From Marinosulfonomonas sp. (GTDB taxonomy: Bacteria > Pseudomonadota > Alphaproteobacteria > Rhodobacterales > Rhodobacteraceae): a stretch of DNA of 10,532 bases. A program made the position numbers and the translations under genes. A model generated the notes under the pieces. That model did no database searches, was not told the origin of the DNA, and was given only the letters and a program-made list of their open reading frames with translations. Location of the stretch: positions 1 to 10,532 of the forward strand of contig WGBJ01000247.1 in NCBI GenBank assembly GCA_015494385.1, in the 5' to 3' direction. Each line of letters starts with the position of its first letter. Within the stretch, counting starts at the first letter, position 1. Below, in pieces: positions 1 through 7,074 of the stretch.

Positions 1-727
1 CCGCAAGATGGAGCCAGCGGACATGGACCTGCTGCTGGATGCTGTGAACCGCCTGCCGATCCTGCTGGTGACGGTTGCGCCTGAAAACGTCACACCCGAG
101 CAGATCAAAACCCTGACGGATGCAGGAGTGCTCGTCTCGCTTGGCCATAGTGATGCGCCCTATGACGATTGCAAAACCGCCGCCGCCCACGGGGCCACCT
201 GCGCCACCCATCTGTTCAACGCGATGAGCCAGTTTACCGGCCGTGAACCCGGTCTGGTCGGTGCCGCGCTGGACACCCCGACCCTGCACGCTGGCCTTAT
301 TGCCGACGGCATCCATGTTTGCGCCGCCAGTATCCGCACTGCTTTGGCGGCAAAACAGGGACCAGCGGCGGTGTTTCTGGTGACCGATGCCATGTCCACC
401 GTTGGCTCGGACATTACCGAATTCACCTTGGACGGCCGCACGATCTACCGGCGCGACGGGCGGTTGACGCTGGCAGATGGCACCTTGGCGGGGGCGGATC
501 TGAATATGCCGACGGCCTTGCGGTTTATGACATCCAAAGTCGGCGTATCACCGGATGAAGCCTTGAAAATGGCCACCTCCAAGCCTGCGAAGATGCTGCA
601 AAACACGCAGGTCGGCCAACTGCTTTCCGATGGTGTCGCCAATTTCGTCCATCTGGATGATGACCTGTATCTGACCGCTGTCTGGCAAAGCGGTACACCG
701 GTTTCAGACGTTATTTCAAAACCTTAA
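1..727 (+). CDS. nagA: N-acetylglucosamine-6-phosphate deacetylase, 5'-truncated by window edge
   Basis: NagA removes acetate from N-acetylglucosamine-6-phosphate to give glucosamine-6-phosphate in the cytoplasm, for amino-sugar use and cell-wall recycling. The reading frame is open from base 2, and the first ATG at 8 is probably internal. NagA is usually about 380 residues, so roughly 140 N-terminal residues lie outside the window. Counting from that ATG, the visible metal-binding histidines are H47 in the GHSDA motif and H68 in the THLFNAM motif. The catalytic aspartate is D127 in LVTDAMS, and HAGLIADGIHV (about 94-104) is the substrate-binding loop. The C-terminal segment resembles the closing beta-sandwich of amidohydrolases. 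All key residues present in this part look intact. The 3' end overlaps the convergent LysR gene by 17 bp. The identification is secure from these motifs; upstream partners such as nagB are not visible. Confidence 0.93.
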   Translation, partial: RKMEPADMDLLLDAVNRLPILLVTVAPENVTPEQIKTLTDAGVLVSLGHSDAPYDDCKTAAAHGATCATHLFNAMSQFTGREPGLVGAALDTPTLHAGLIADGIHVCAASIRTALAAKQGPAAVFLVTDAMSTVGSDITEFTLDGRTIYRRDGRLTLADGTLAGADLNMPTALRFMTSKVGVSPDEALKMATSKPAKMLQNTQVGQLLSDGVANFVHLDDDLYLTAVWQSGTPVSDVISKP

Positions 728-1679
728 GGTCGCGCGCAATCCACGGCAGCGCCTTGATGGCCGGATCGACGATCATTTCCTGCAACAGGGAACGCAGCCG
801 CGCGGCCACGTCCTGCGGCATATCCTGCAACACATCCCGACGCGCGGTCAGCGAAATGCTGCGGGTCAGCGGATCAAACGGCAGTTCGATCATTTCCACC
901 GCATCATGGAACCGCCGCGCGCGCAAATAGCCCAGCGGCGTAAGGATGGTCCAGCCCGCCTGCGCCGCCACCATCGCCATGATCGCGTGATAGCTGTCCA
1001 GCTCGAACCGCTGGGCCAGTTTCAGGTTCTGCCGCGCCAGATGCGCCGCGATCTGGCGGCCCATGTGGTGGCGCTGGGTATACTGGATCAGGGGCAGCGA
1101 TTTCAACTGCGTCAACACATCCCCGCCCATGTCGATCATCCCCTTGGGCACCGCGGCGACAAAGGGTTCCACCAGCAACGGATGCACTTCCATCCCGTCC
1201 GCCGTAGCCCCCATATCCGCCGCCACCACCACATCCAGTGCGCGGCTGTCCAGCAGGTCGAACAACCGGTGGCTGGCGCCGGTTTCCAGCAGAAACTGGC
1301 AGCCCTGCAATTCCACCGCCATATCCGACAACAGGCGCGGGGTGACATCGGCGTCGAAATCCTCGATCATCCCCAGCCGAAACCGCGTCAGCGCCGACAT
1401 GTCCGGCCTCAAAAGTTCGGCCTGCGCCTGCAAGGCCTCGTCCAGGATCACCTGTGCCCGTTTGCGGAAAATCTCGCCCGAGGGGGTCAATGTCACCGGA
1501 CGTGCGTTGCGGTTCAGCAATGTGGCACCCAGCGCGGTTTCCAGATTGGTCAATTGCTGGCTCACAGCCGAGGGGCTCGCCTCGAGCCGCCGTGCAGCTG
1601 CCGAGATTGATCCTTCATCCGCCGTAGCGATGAAAACCTCTATTCCCCAAAGGGTTATGCGGCCCGTGGTGGCAACCAT
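711..1679 (-). CDS. LysR-family transcriptional regulator
   Basis: This is a 322-residue LysR-type regulator, the normal length for the family. The N-terminal winged helix-turn-helix covers about residues 9-68, with the recognition region SISAAARRLEASPSAVSQQL near 24-43 followed by LETALGATLLNRN. The remainder fits the two-lobed periplasmic-binding-protein-like effector domain (about 95-300). The effector and target genes cannot be read from the sequence. It lies 50 bp downstream of an alpha/beta hydrolase gene on the same strand, so it could be co-transcribed with the hydrolase cluster or have its own promoter. The assigned ATG has no close Shine-Dalgarno, the nearest purine run (AGGGG) being about 12 bases upstream. 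The start is still plausible because the HTH begins about where it should. An ATAAT-N5-ATTAT palindrome overlaps the start codon and may mark autoregulation. The family call is firm; the specific role is unknown. Confidence 0.9.
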   Translation of the reverse strand: MVATTGRITLWGIEVFIATADEGSISAAARRLEASPSAVSQQLTNLETALGATLLNRNARPVTLTPSGEIFRKRAQVILDEALQAQAELLRPDMSALTRFRLGMIEDFDADVTPRLLSDMAVELQGCQFLLETGASHRLFDLLDSRALDVVVAADMGATADGMEVHPLLVEPFVAAVPKGMIDMGGDVLTQLKSLPLIQYTQRHHMGRQIAAHLARQNLKLAQRFELDSYHAIMAMVAAQAGWTILTPLGYLRARRFHDAVEMIELPFDPLTRSISLTARRDVLQDMPQDVAARLRSLLQEMIVDPAIKALPWIARDLKVLK

Positions 1680-1692
1680 AATCGGTTATTAT
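1678..1692. promoter_or_regulatory. Palindrome ATAAT-N5-ATTAT at LysR gene start, possible LysR box
   Basis: The arms are at 1678-1682 and 1688-1692. Inside the palindrome the spacing T-N11-A, typical of LysR boxes, is present. It overlaps the LysR start codon, so if it binds the regulator it would act as an autorepression site. AT-rich five-base arms can arise by chance, so this is tentative. Confidence 0.25.
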
Positions 1693-1729
1693 CCCCTGTT
1701 AATACTGCCAGCCTAGGCGCTGACCGCCC

Positions 1730-2440
1730 TCAGCGCAACACCAGCGGCGCATCCAGCCATTCGTGCAGCGCCGCATTGGTGGCCTCGGGCGCTTCCAGTG
1801 TCGGAATATGACCCGCACCCTCGATCAGCCGCAAAGTGCCATAGGGGATCAGTTCCGACATGAATTCGTGCCGGCGTGGCAGCGTCAAGCGGTCTTCGGC
1901 CCCGCACAGCACCAGTGCCGGCATGCGTATCTTGCGCAGGGTTTTCTGCTGGTCAGGCCGGCGCTGCAAGGCGCGTGACTGGCGCACGAATTCGCCTTCG
2001 CCCACCGCCAGCGCCATATTGCGCACCAGCGTCAGAATATCCCCCCGACGCGGCCCTTCGGCCAGATATTCGGGGCGCATCACATCCTGCATCACCTCGT
2101 CCAGCCGTCCAGCCATTACGCCGACAATCTGCGGTTCACGTTCAGCGGCGATCGAAGGTGGCTCGGCCTGTGAATTGGTGCTCATCAAGGCCACCCGTGT
2201 CACCCGTTCCGGCGCGCGACGCACAACTTCCATTGCCACCATGCCGCCCATCGAATGCCCGACAAGAGCGAAATGTTCGGGTGCCGTCGCCAGCACGGCC
2301 TGCGCCATCTCCTCGATCGATTCACATTTTTGCAGACAGGCGACATGCACCGTGCGCTCGCGCGAAAATTCGGTCAACTGCGGCGCATATATCCGCGCAT
2401 CACACATCATTCCCGGGATCAAAAGCAGGGGTTCGGCCAT
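1730..2440 (-). CDS. Alpha/beta hydrolase, 236 aa
   Basis: This is a small single-domain cytosolic alpha/beta hydrolase; no signal peptide is seen. The strand and oxyanion region LLLIPGMMCDAR is at 5-16. The nucleophile elbow is GHSMGG with Ser63, the acid is probably Asp183 in LVLCGAEDRLTLP, and the base is His211 in EGAGHIPTLEAPE. The triad is therefore complete. The layout resembles PcaD-like or MenH-like esterases, but the substrate cannot be named. A GTG six bases further upstream (2444-2446) would add Met-Thr. I prefer the ATG at 2438-2440, because the only nearby purine motif (GAGCGAG) is at better spacing for it. The gene lies 94 bp downstream of the ABHD10-like gene and 50 bp upstream of the LysR gene, all on the - strand, so it may belong to one transcription unit with them. 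Confidence 0.87.
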   Translation of the reverse strand: MAEPLLLIPGMMCDARIYAPQLTEFSRERTVHVACLQKCESIEEMAQAVLATAPEHFALVGHSMGGMVAMEVVRRAPERVTRVALMSTNSQAEPPSIAAEREPQIVGVMAGRLDEVMQDVMRPEYLAEGPRRGDILTLVRNMALAVGEGEFVRQSRALQRRPDQQKTLRKIRMPALVLCGAEDRLTLPRRHEFMSELIPYGTLRLIEGAGHIPTLEAPEATNAALHEWLDAPLVLR

Positions 2441-2474
2441 GGTCACTCGCTCGATTTATTGTTTTGGGGGCACG

Positions 2475-2501
2475 ATAGGCGATTGTCGCGCGTTTGCCTA
2501 T
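2475..2501. repeat. Inverted repeat ATAGGC-N15-GCCTAT between two hydrolase genes
   Basis: Perfect six-base arms at 2475-2480 and 2496-2501 lie in the 94-bp gap between the two alpha/beta hydrolase genes. It could be an operator or a weak hairpin upstream of the second hydrolase. There is no T tract, so a classical terminator is unlikely. The sequence does not decide its function. Confidence 0.3.
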
Positions 2502-2534
2502 AGGGGAACCAAAGCCAAAAGCGCGGTTTTCTGC

Positions 2535-3287
2535 CTAGCCTGCCGCCGCGATCACCTGTTCAACGCTTTCCCTGATCAAGGTCAGACATTCAGGCGTCGA
2601 AAACCGGTGATCCGCCCCCTTGACCAGTGTCAGGCGGATATCATCCCCCGTCGCATGATCCAACAGGCGCAACGCCACCGACAGGTCCACATCCGCATCC
2701 GCCGTCCCTTGCAACAGGCGCACCGGAAACGGGAAATCCAGCGGGGCACGCAGCACCAGTTGTTCGCGCCCGTCCTCGATCAGTTTTCGGGTAATGATAT
2801 AGGGTTCGCCATACTCCGATGGCAGTGCCACCTGCCCGTCTCCAATCAGCTCCGCGCGTTGTGCGGTGCTGAAATCACCCCACATGCTGTCCTCGGTAAA
2901 ATCCGGCGCTGCTGCAATTCCAACAATTCCGGCGATTTTATGCGGTATTTCACGGGATAGAATTGCACTTATCCAACCTCCCATGCTGGAACCGACCAAA
3001 ACCTGCGGCCCCTCGCAACAGGCCTCGATCACCGCGCGCGCATCCTCGGCCCATTCGCCAATGCACCCTTCCTCGAACACACCCGACGATTGCCCGTGGC
3101 CGGAATAATCCAGCCGCAGAAACGCCCGCCCCTGTGCCTTGGCCCAATCCTGCAGATAGATCGCTTTGGTGCCCTCCATGTCGGATTTGAACCCGCCCAG
3201 AAACACCACACCGGGGGTTTTGCCCGCCGTTTGGTGATAGGCAATCCGCCGCCCGTTTTCACACTCCAGATAGCTTGGCTCAGTCAT
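2535..3287 (-). CDS. ABHD10-like alpha/beta hydrolase (possible thioesterase or carboxylesterase)
   Basis: This is a 250-residue alpha/beta hydrolase without signal peptide or membrane segment. The early block VVFLGGFKSDMEGTKA (28-42), then FLRLDYSGHGQSSG (57-69) and LVGSSMGGW (97-105), match the arrangement I know from the ABHD10 group. Its mammalian mitochondrial members act as depalmitoylases and acyl-glucuronide esterases. The nucleophile is Ser101 in GSSMGG, the acid is Asp197 or Asp199 in GTADADVDL, and the base is His227 in GADHRFS. An in-frame ATG at 3318-3320 would add eleven residues. I place the start at 3285-3287 because a GGGGGCAG purine run lies just upstream at normal distance and the fold begins shortly after. 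The gene sits 45 bp downstream of the isochorismatase-family gene. The family placement comes from remembered motifs, and the bacterial substrate is unknown. Confidence 0.86.
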   Translation of the reverse strand: MTEPSYLECENGRRIAYHQTAGKTPGVVFLGGFKSDMEGTKAIYLQDWAKAQGRAFLRLDYSGHGQSSGVFEEGCIGEWAEDARAVIEACCEGPQVLVGSSMGGWISAILSREIPHKIAGIVGIAAAPDFTEDSMWGDFSTAQRAELIGDGQVALPSEYGEPYIITRKLIEDGREQLVLRAPLDFPFPVRLLQGTADADVDLSVALRLLDHATGDDIRLTLVKGADHRFSTPECLTLIRESVEQVIAAAG

Positions 3288-3332
3288 CGTTCTGCCCCCA
3301 TTACCAGTCAAAGGGAGCATAGCGCGCGCCGG

Positions 3333-3884
3333 TTAGCCCTGCAATCGGGCAATCACCTGATCCGTCGGCAATAACGCGCCATAACCGGCGGCCAAGGCGG
3401 CCATGAAACCGGCATGAACCTGCGCGACAGGCACCTTAACCCCGTCAAATTCCAGATCGCGGGTGGCACAGGCATCATGGGCCACAGTGCAGCGATACCC
3501 CAGATCCGCGGCCGCGCGTGTGGTGGCATCAATGCAAAAATGGCTCATCGCGCCGATGATCACCAGATCGCTTACGCCCAGCGCCTGCAACCGGTCCTGC
3601 AAATCCGTTTCGCGAAAACTGTTGGGAAAGTTTTTGGTGATCACCACCTCGTCCCTTTCCGGCGCAACAATTTCATGTATCTCGGCCCCCTCACTACCCG
3701 GCGCAAAGAACGGTGCCGGTTCACGCAAAATCTCGTGGCGGATGTGGATCACCGGCAAACCCTGCGCCCGAAATGCCGCCAAAACCCGCGCCGCATTTTC
3801 TGCCGCCGCATCTATCCCGACCAACGGAAATTTCCCGCCGTCAAAATAGTCATTCTGCATATCCACAATCAACAAGGCCTGCAT
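3333..3884 (-). CDS. Isochorismatase-family cysteine hydrolase
   Basis: This 183-residue protein is a member of the isochorismatase-like hydrolases, which includes nicotinamidases, N-carbamoylsarcosine amidases and related amidases. The opening LLIVDMQNDYFDGG (4-17) is the family signature. The Asp-Lys-Cys triad is visible as Asp8, Lys84 in VITKNFPNSF and Cys117 in GAMSHFCIDATTR. The following cis-peptide and substrate region is also typical. I could not assign a substrate; the Mn/Zn-binding pattern of true nicotinamidases is not obvious. An open frame extends upstream to 3974, but the start at 3882-3884 is strongly favoured. AAGGAG sits seven bases before it, and residues upstream would precede the conserved first strand. 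It is the first gene of the - strand group and is divergent from the GlxA-type regulator, which makes that regulator its likely controller. Confidence 0.9.
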   Translation of the reverse strand: MQALLIVDMQNDYFDGGKFPLVGIDAAAENAARVLAAFRAQGLPVIHIRHEILREPAPFFAPGSEGAEIHEIVAPERDEVVITKNFPNSFRETDLQDRLQALGVSDLVIIGAMSHFCIDATTRAAADLGYRCTVAHDACATRDLEFDGVKVPVAQVHAGFMAALAAGYGALLPTDQVIARLQG

Positions 3885-3986
3885 CTTTTCGCTCCTTTTC
3901 ATATCAACATGCCCCCATGCTTGCCCTGTCCGTTGATTCCCCGTTAGTGTCAAATCTGACATAAACCGCGCCATTTAGGACAACCC
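3885..3986. promoter_or_regulatory. Divergent promoter region with TGTCA-N4-TGACA inverted repeat
   Basis: The 102 bp between the two divergent genes must hold both promoters unless transcription enters from outside. It contains a perfect inverted repeat, TGTCA at 3948-3952 and TGACA at 3957-3961, with weaker outer symmetry (TT at 3944-3945, AA at 3964-3965). This is a candidate operator. The repeat lies 26 bp before the regulator's start and 64 bp before the hydrolase's. I could not place confident -35/-10 boxes. AGGACA at about 3977-3982 serves as the ribosome binding site for the regulator gene. Confidence 0.45.
3892..3897 (-). promoter_or_regulatory. Ribosome binding site AAGGAG fixing the cysteine hydrolase start
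   Basis: On the - strand AAGGAG stands seven bases before the ATG at 3882-3884. It decides between this start and the longer open frame reaching 3974, which has no comparable site. Confidence 0.8.
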
Positions 3987-4883
3987 ATGCCCAACCTTGC
4001 CCTGCTCGATTACCCCGGCGTATCCATTGCCGCTGTTGCGGGCCTGCAGGAAATGTTCACCTACACCGCGCGGCTGCATAAACGTGATGGCCTGCCAGAC
4101 ATCACCCTGACCACCGGCCACCCGCCAAAAACCACCCCCGACGCGGTGATCCTGCCGCCTGCCTTTGGCAATGACGCCTACCTGAGCCCGCCGCAAAACC
4201 TGATCGACTGGCTGCGCAAGCTGCCCGATACCTGCCTGATCGCGTCCACCTGCGCCGGTGCCTTTTACCTCGGGGCGGCGAACCTGCTGGACGGGCGCAG
4301 GGTCACAACCCACTGGGCGCTGGAACATGAGCTGCAATCGCGATTTCCCAAAGCCAATGTCGACACCGGCGAAATCCTGATCCGTGACGGGCGGATCATC
4401 ACGGCGGGCGGGCTGCTGTCATGGATCGACCTTGCGCTGGAACTGATCGCGCATTTCTCGGGCCCCGCCATCATGCGCGAGGTCGGGCGCCATTTCGTCA
4501 CCGACACAGGACGGCGCGACCAACGCCCCTACCGCGCCTTCAACCCGCCAATGAACCACGGCGACCACCAGATCGAGCAGGCCCAGTTCCTGATCGAACG
4601 CACCTTTGCCGCCCCGATCCGCATTGCCGAACTGGCCAAAACCGTCGCCCTGACCGAACGCACCTTCCTGCGCCGGTTTGAACGCGCCACCGGCTTAACG
4701 CCGCTGACCTATGTGCAACACCTGCGCATCCAGTCCGCCCAGCGCGCGCTGGAAAGCACCCCCGCCCCGATCGACCAGATCGCCTATTCAGTCGGCTATG
4801 AAAACGCCAATGCCTTTCGCAAACTGTTCAAACGCCACACCGGCCTGTCCCCGTCCCAATATCGCCAACGCCTGAAACGATAG
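3987..4883 (+). CDS. GlxA-family transcriptional regulator (DJ-1/PfpI-like domain plus AraC HTH)
   Basis: This 298-residue cytosolic regulator has two parts. Residues 1-170 form a DJ-1/PfpI (glutamine amidotransferase-like) domain beginning NLALLDYPGVSIAAVAGLQE. Its nucleophile-elbow cysteine is at Cys89 (ASTCAGAFYLG), and a THW motif follows at 108-110. Residues about 198-298 form the AraC DNA-binding domain, with one HTH at about 213-234 (IRIAELAKTVALTERTFLRR) and the second at about 262-283 (IDQIAYSVGYENANAFRKLF), ending in TGLSPSQYRQRL. In this family the N-terminal domain usually senses a ligand rather than acting as an enzyme. It is divergent from an isochorismatase-family hydrolase, and such genes often control their neighbour, so regulation of the hydrolase genes is a reasonable inference. 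The ligand is unknown. The length and both HTHs are complete. Confidence 0.93.
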   Translation: MPNLALLDYPGVSIAAVAGLQEMFTYTARLHKRDGLPDITLTTGHPPKTTPDAVILPPAFGNDAYLSPPQNLIDWLRKLPDTCLIASTCAGAFYLGAANLLDGRRVTTHWALEHELQSRFPKANVDTGEILIRDGRIITAGGLLSWIDLALELIAHFSGPAIMREVGRHFVTDTGRRDQRPYRAFNPPMNHGDHQIEQAQFLIERTFAAPIRIAELAKTVALTERTFLRRFERATGLTPLTYVQHLRIQSAQRALESTPAPIDQIAYSVGYENANAFRKLFKRHTGLSPSQYRQRLKR

Positions 4884-4900
4884 CCCCATCTTTGTTCCGA

Positions 4901-4920
4901 AAATATCCGCGCCGCAGGCA
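4901..4920 (+). repeat. 20-bp repeat AAATATCCGCGCCGCAGGCA, copy 1
   Basis: This sequence begins 17 bp after the GlxA-type regulator's stop codon. An identical 20-mer occurs at 9768-9787, also 17 bp after a stop codon and in the same orientation to its upstream gene. The flanks on both sides differ at once. Its reverse complement, GCCTGCGGCGCGGATATTT, resembles a motif I recall as common after genes in Rhodobacteraceae; I cannot verify that here. Confidence 0.8.
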
Positions 4921-4927
4921 AATCCGA

Positions 4928-4975
4928 GGTCCCTTTATGGGGCCGAGATATAAAGCGTTGCGCAGCAACTCCTTT
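4928..4975 (+). terminator. Tandem small hairpins after the GlxA-type gene, possible terminator
   Basis: The first hairpin has arms GGTCCC (4928-4933) and GGGGCC (4939-4944) with one G-U pair. The second has arms GTTGC (4957-4961) and GCAAC (4965-4969), extended by AAAG with CTTT across a small internal loop, and is followed by the modestly T-rich GTGTT. They lie between the regulator and thrS, so a terminator for the former is plausible, but a strong U tract is missing. Confidence 0.35.
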
Positions 4976-4978
4976 GTG

Positions 4979-4984
4979 TTGACA
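4979..4984 (+). promoter_or_regulatory. Candidate -35 box TTGACA upstream of thrS
   Basis: A perfect sigma-70 -35 hexamer lies 88 bp before the thrS start, in the position expected for a thrS promoter. No good -10 hexamer stands 16-18 bp downstream (GAAACA is the sequence at 17 bp), so the call is tentative. Confidence 0.3.
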
Positions 4985-5072
4985 TCCCCGCCCATTAGCG
5001 CGAAACACACCTTCGAACCATACCCGCAACCGGGCGCTTGGTAGGCGCCAAACCGACGAGGAGCGCCAGACC

Positions 5073-7019
5073 ATGGCCCAGATCCAACTCACCTTCCCCG
5101 ATGGCAATAAACGCGAATTTAACGCCGGTATCACACCCGCCGAAATCGCCGCCGGTATTTCCAATTCCCTGCGCAAAAAGGCCATCTCGGCCACGGTGAA
5201 CGGCCAGCACTGGGATTTGCAGTGGCCCATCACTGAAGACGCCGAAATTGCCATCAACACCATGAAGGACGCCGAACCGGCGCTGGAGCTGATCCGCCAC
5301 GACTGCGCCCACATAATGGCCCGCGCGGTGCAGGAAATCTGGCCCGACACCAAAGTCACCATCGGCCCGGTGATCAAGGATGGCTGGTATTACGACTTTG
5401 ACCGCGAAGAACCCTTCGTGCCCGAAGACCTTGCATTGATCGAAAAAAAGATGAAGGAAATCATCAACAAACGCGACGAGGTGCGCACAGAAATCTGGGA
5501 TCGCGACCGCGCGGTGCAGTTCTACAAGGACAATAACGAGCCTTATAAGGTCGAGTTGATCGACGCTATTCCGGGCAACGAGCCTTTGCGCATGTATTGG
5601 CACGGCGACTGGCAAGACCTTTGCCGCGGCCCGCATTTGCAAAATACCGGACAGGTGCCGGCGGATGCCTTCAAACTGATGTCGATTGCCGGTGCCTATT
5701 GGCGCGGCGATAGTGACCGCGCGATGTTGCAACGGATTTACGGGGTTGGTTTCCAGAACAAGAACGATCTGAAAAAACACCTGCACATGCTGGAAGAGGC
5801 CGCCAAACGCGACCACCGCAAACTGGGCCGCGAAATGGACCTGTTCCACATGCAGGAAGAAGCCCCGGGCCAGATTTTCTGGCACCCGAACGGCTGGCGC
5901 ATCTACACCGAATTGCAAAACTACATGCGCCGCCGCCAGAACCAGGCAGGCTATGTCGAGGTGAACACACCGCAGGTGGTGGACCGTAAACTGTGGGAAG
6001 CCTCGGGCCACTGGGAAAAATATCAGGACCATATGTTCATCGTCGAAGTGGACGAGGAACACGCCCGCGAAAAATCGGTGAACGCGCTGAAACCGATGAA
6101 CTGTCCCTGCCACGTGCAAATCTTCAACCAAGGTCTGAAATCCTATCGCGACCTGCCGTTGCGCATGGCCGAATTCGGTTCCTGCAACCGGTACGAGCCA
6201 TCGGGTGCGTTGCACGGCATCATGCGGGTGCGCGGATTCGTGCAGGATGACGCGCATATTTTCTGCACCGAAGCCCAGATCGAGGAAGAAACCAAACGCT
6301 TCATCGACTTCCTGTCGCTGATCTACAAAGACCTCGGCTTTGAAGAATTCAGCGTCAAGTTTTCAGACCGCCCCGAAACCCGCGCCGGTTCGGACGAGGT
6401 CTGGGACAAAGCCGAAGCCGCCCTGATCGCCGCCACCGAAGCCGCCGGTTCCGAATACACCCTGAACCCGGGCGAAGGTGCGTTCTATGGCCCGAAACTG
6501 GAATTCGTGCTGACCGATGCAATTGGCCGTGACTGGCAATGCGGCACCCTGCAAGTGGATTTCGTGCTGCCCGAACGGCTGGATGCCACATATATCGGCG
6601 AGGACGGTGCAAAACACCGCCCTGTCATGTTGCACCGCGCCACGCTGGGCAGTTTCGAGCGGTTCATCGGCATCCTGATCGAAAGCCATGCAGGCAAACT
6701 GCCCTTCTGGCTGGCCCCGCGTCAGGTGGTTGTGGCCTCGATCATTTCGGACGCAGATGACTATGTGCATGAAGTCGTCGCCGCGCTGCAGGCCGCCGGT
6801 GTGCGCGCCGAGGCCGACATCCGCAATGAAAAGATCAACTACAAGGTCCGCGAACACAGCCTTGGCAAAGTGCCCGCCATTCTGGCCGTCGGCATGCGCG
6901 AAGTCGAGGAACGCACCGTATCCATCCGCCGCCTTGGCGAAAAACAAACCAGGGTGGTCACATTGGACGAAGCCGTCACCAGTCTGTCACAAGAGGCCAA
7001 AGCGCCCGATCTGGCCTAG
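5073..7019 (+). CDS. thrS: Threonine--tRNA ligase (ThrRS)
   Basis: ThrRS charges tRNA-Thr with threonine in the cytoplasm and edits mischarged serine. The protein has 648 residues, against 642 in E. coli. Domains in order are TGS (about 1-63), the tRNA-SAD editing domain (about 65-230, with HDCAH near residue 74 and a second metal/editing site near CRGPH), the class II catalytic core (about 245-535) and the HGTP anticodon-binding domain (about 545-640). The zinc ligands are Cys344, His395 and His521, each exactly ten residues beyond E. coli Cys334, His385 and His511. The motif 2 region [19 protein letters not shown] and motif 3 region [17 protein letters not shown] are intact. The sequence reads NCPCH around the zinc cysteine where E. 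coli has NCPGH, giving an extra Cys346. GAGGAG nine bases before the ATG fixes the start. It is a stand-alone housekeeping gene. Confidence 0.98.
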   Translation: MAQIQLTFPDGNKREFNAGITPAEIAAGISNSLRKKAISATVNGQHWDLQWPITEDAEIAINTMKDAEPALELIRHDCAHIMARAVQEIWPDTKVTIGPVIKDGWYYDFDREEPFVPEDLALIEKKMKEIINKRDEVRTEIWDRDRAVQFYKDNNEPYKVELIDAIPGNEPLRMYWHGDWQDLCRGPHLQNTGQVPADAFKLMSIAGAYWRGDSDRAMLQRIYGVGFQNKNDLKKHLHMLEEAAKRDHRKLGREMDLFHMQEEAPGQIFWHPNGWRIYTELQNYMRRRQNQAGYVEVNTPQVVDRKLWEASGHWEKYQDHMFIVEVDEEHAREKSVNALKPMNCPCHVQIFNQGLKSYRDLPLRMAEFGSCNRYEPSGALHGIMRVRGFVQDDAHIFCTEAQIEEETKRFIDFLSLIYKDLGFEEFSVKFSDRPETRAGSDEVWDKAEAALIAATEAAGSEYTLNPGEGAFYGPKLEFVLTDAIGRDWQCGTLQVDFVLPERLDATYIGEDGAKHRPVMLHRATLGSFERFIGILIESHAGKLPFWLAPRQVVVASIISDADDYVHEVVAALQAAGVRAEADIRNEKINYKVREHSLGKVPAILAVGMREVEERTVSIRRLGEKQTRVVTLDEAVTSLSQEAKAPDLA

Positions 7020-7040
7020 GCCCGAAACTGTAACAATTCC

Positions 7041-7074
7041 CCCTTCTGCGCTGTAACATTCCAGCGCAGGAGGG
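7041..7074 (+). terminator. 13-bp hairpin after thrS, probable terminator
   Basis: The arms CCCTTCTGCGCTG (7041-7053) and CAGCGCAGGAGGG (7062-7074) pair over 13 positions, twelve Watson-Crick and one G-U, around an 8-base loop. It begins 21 bp after the thrS stop. The bases after it are TAAAAA rather than a T run, so it may act as an mRNA 3'-end stabiliser or a U-poor terminator. It separates thrS from the bufferin operon. Confidence 0.6.

Noticed and set aside
1860..2960. 366-codon + strand open frame across the two alpha/beta hydrolase genes
   Set aside because: It is antisense to two genes with intact catalytic triads, and its product is Arg/Ser-rich low-complexity sequence.
3885..3974. 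N-terminal extension of the cysteine hydrolase by 30 residues
   Set aside because: The strong AAGGAG site and the conserved first strand fix the start at 3882-3884; the extension would cover the divergent promoter region.
4995..6257. Long open frame of 420 codons on the - strand opposite thrS
   Set aside because: It lies wholly antisense to the thrS leader and an intact thrS; its product is rich in His, Val and Phe with no recognisable motif, as expected for a GC-rich shadow frame.
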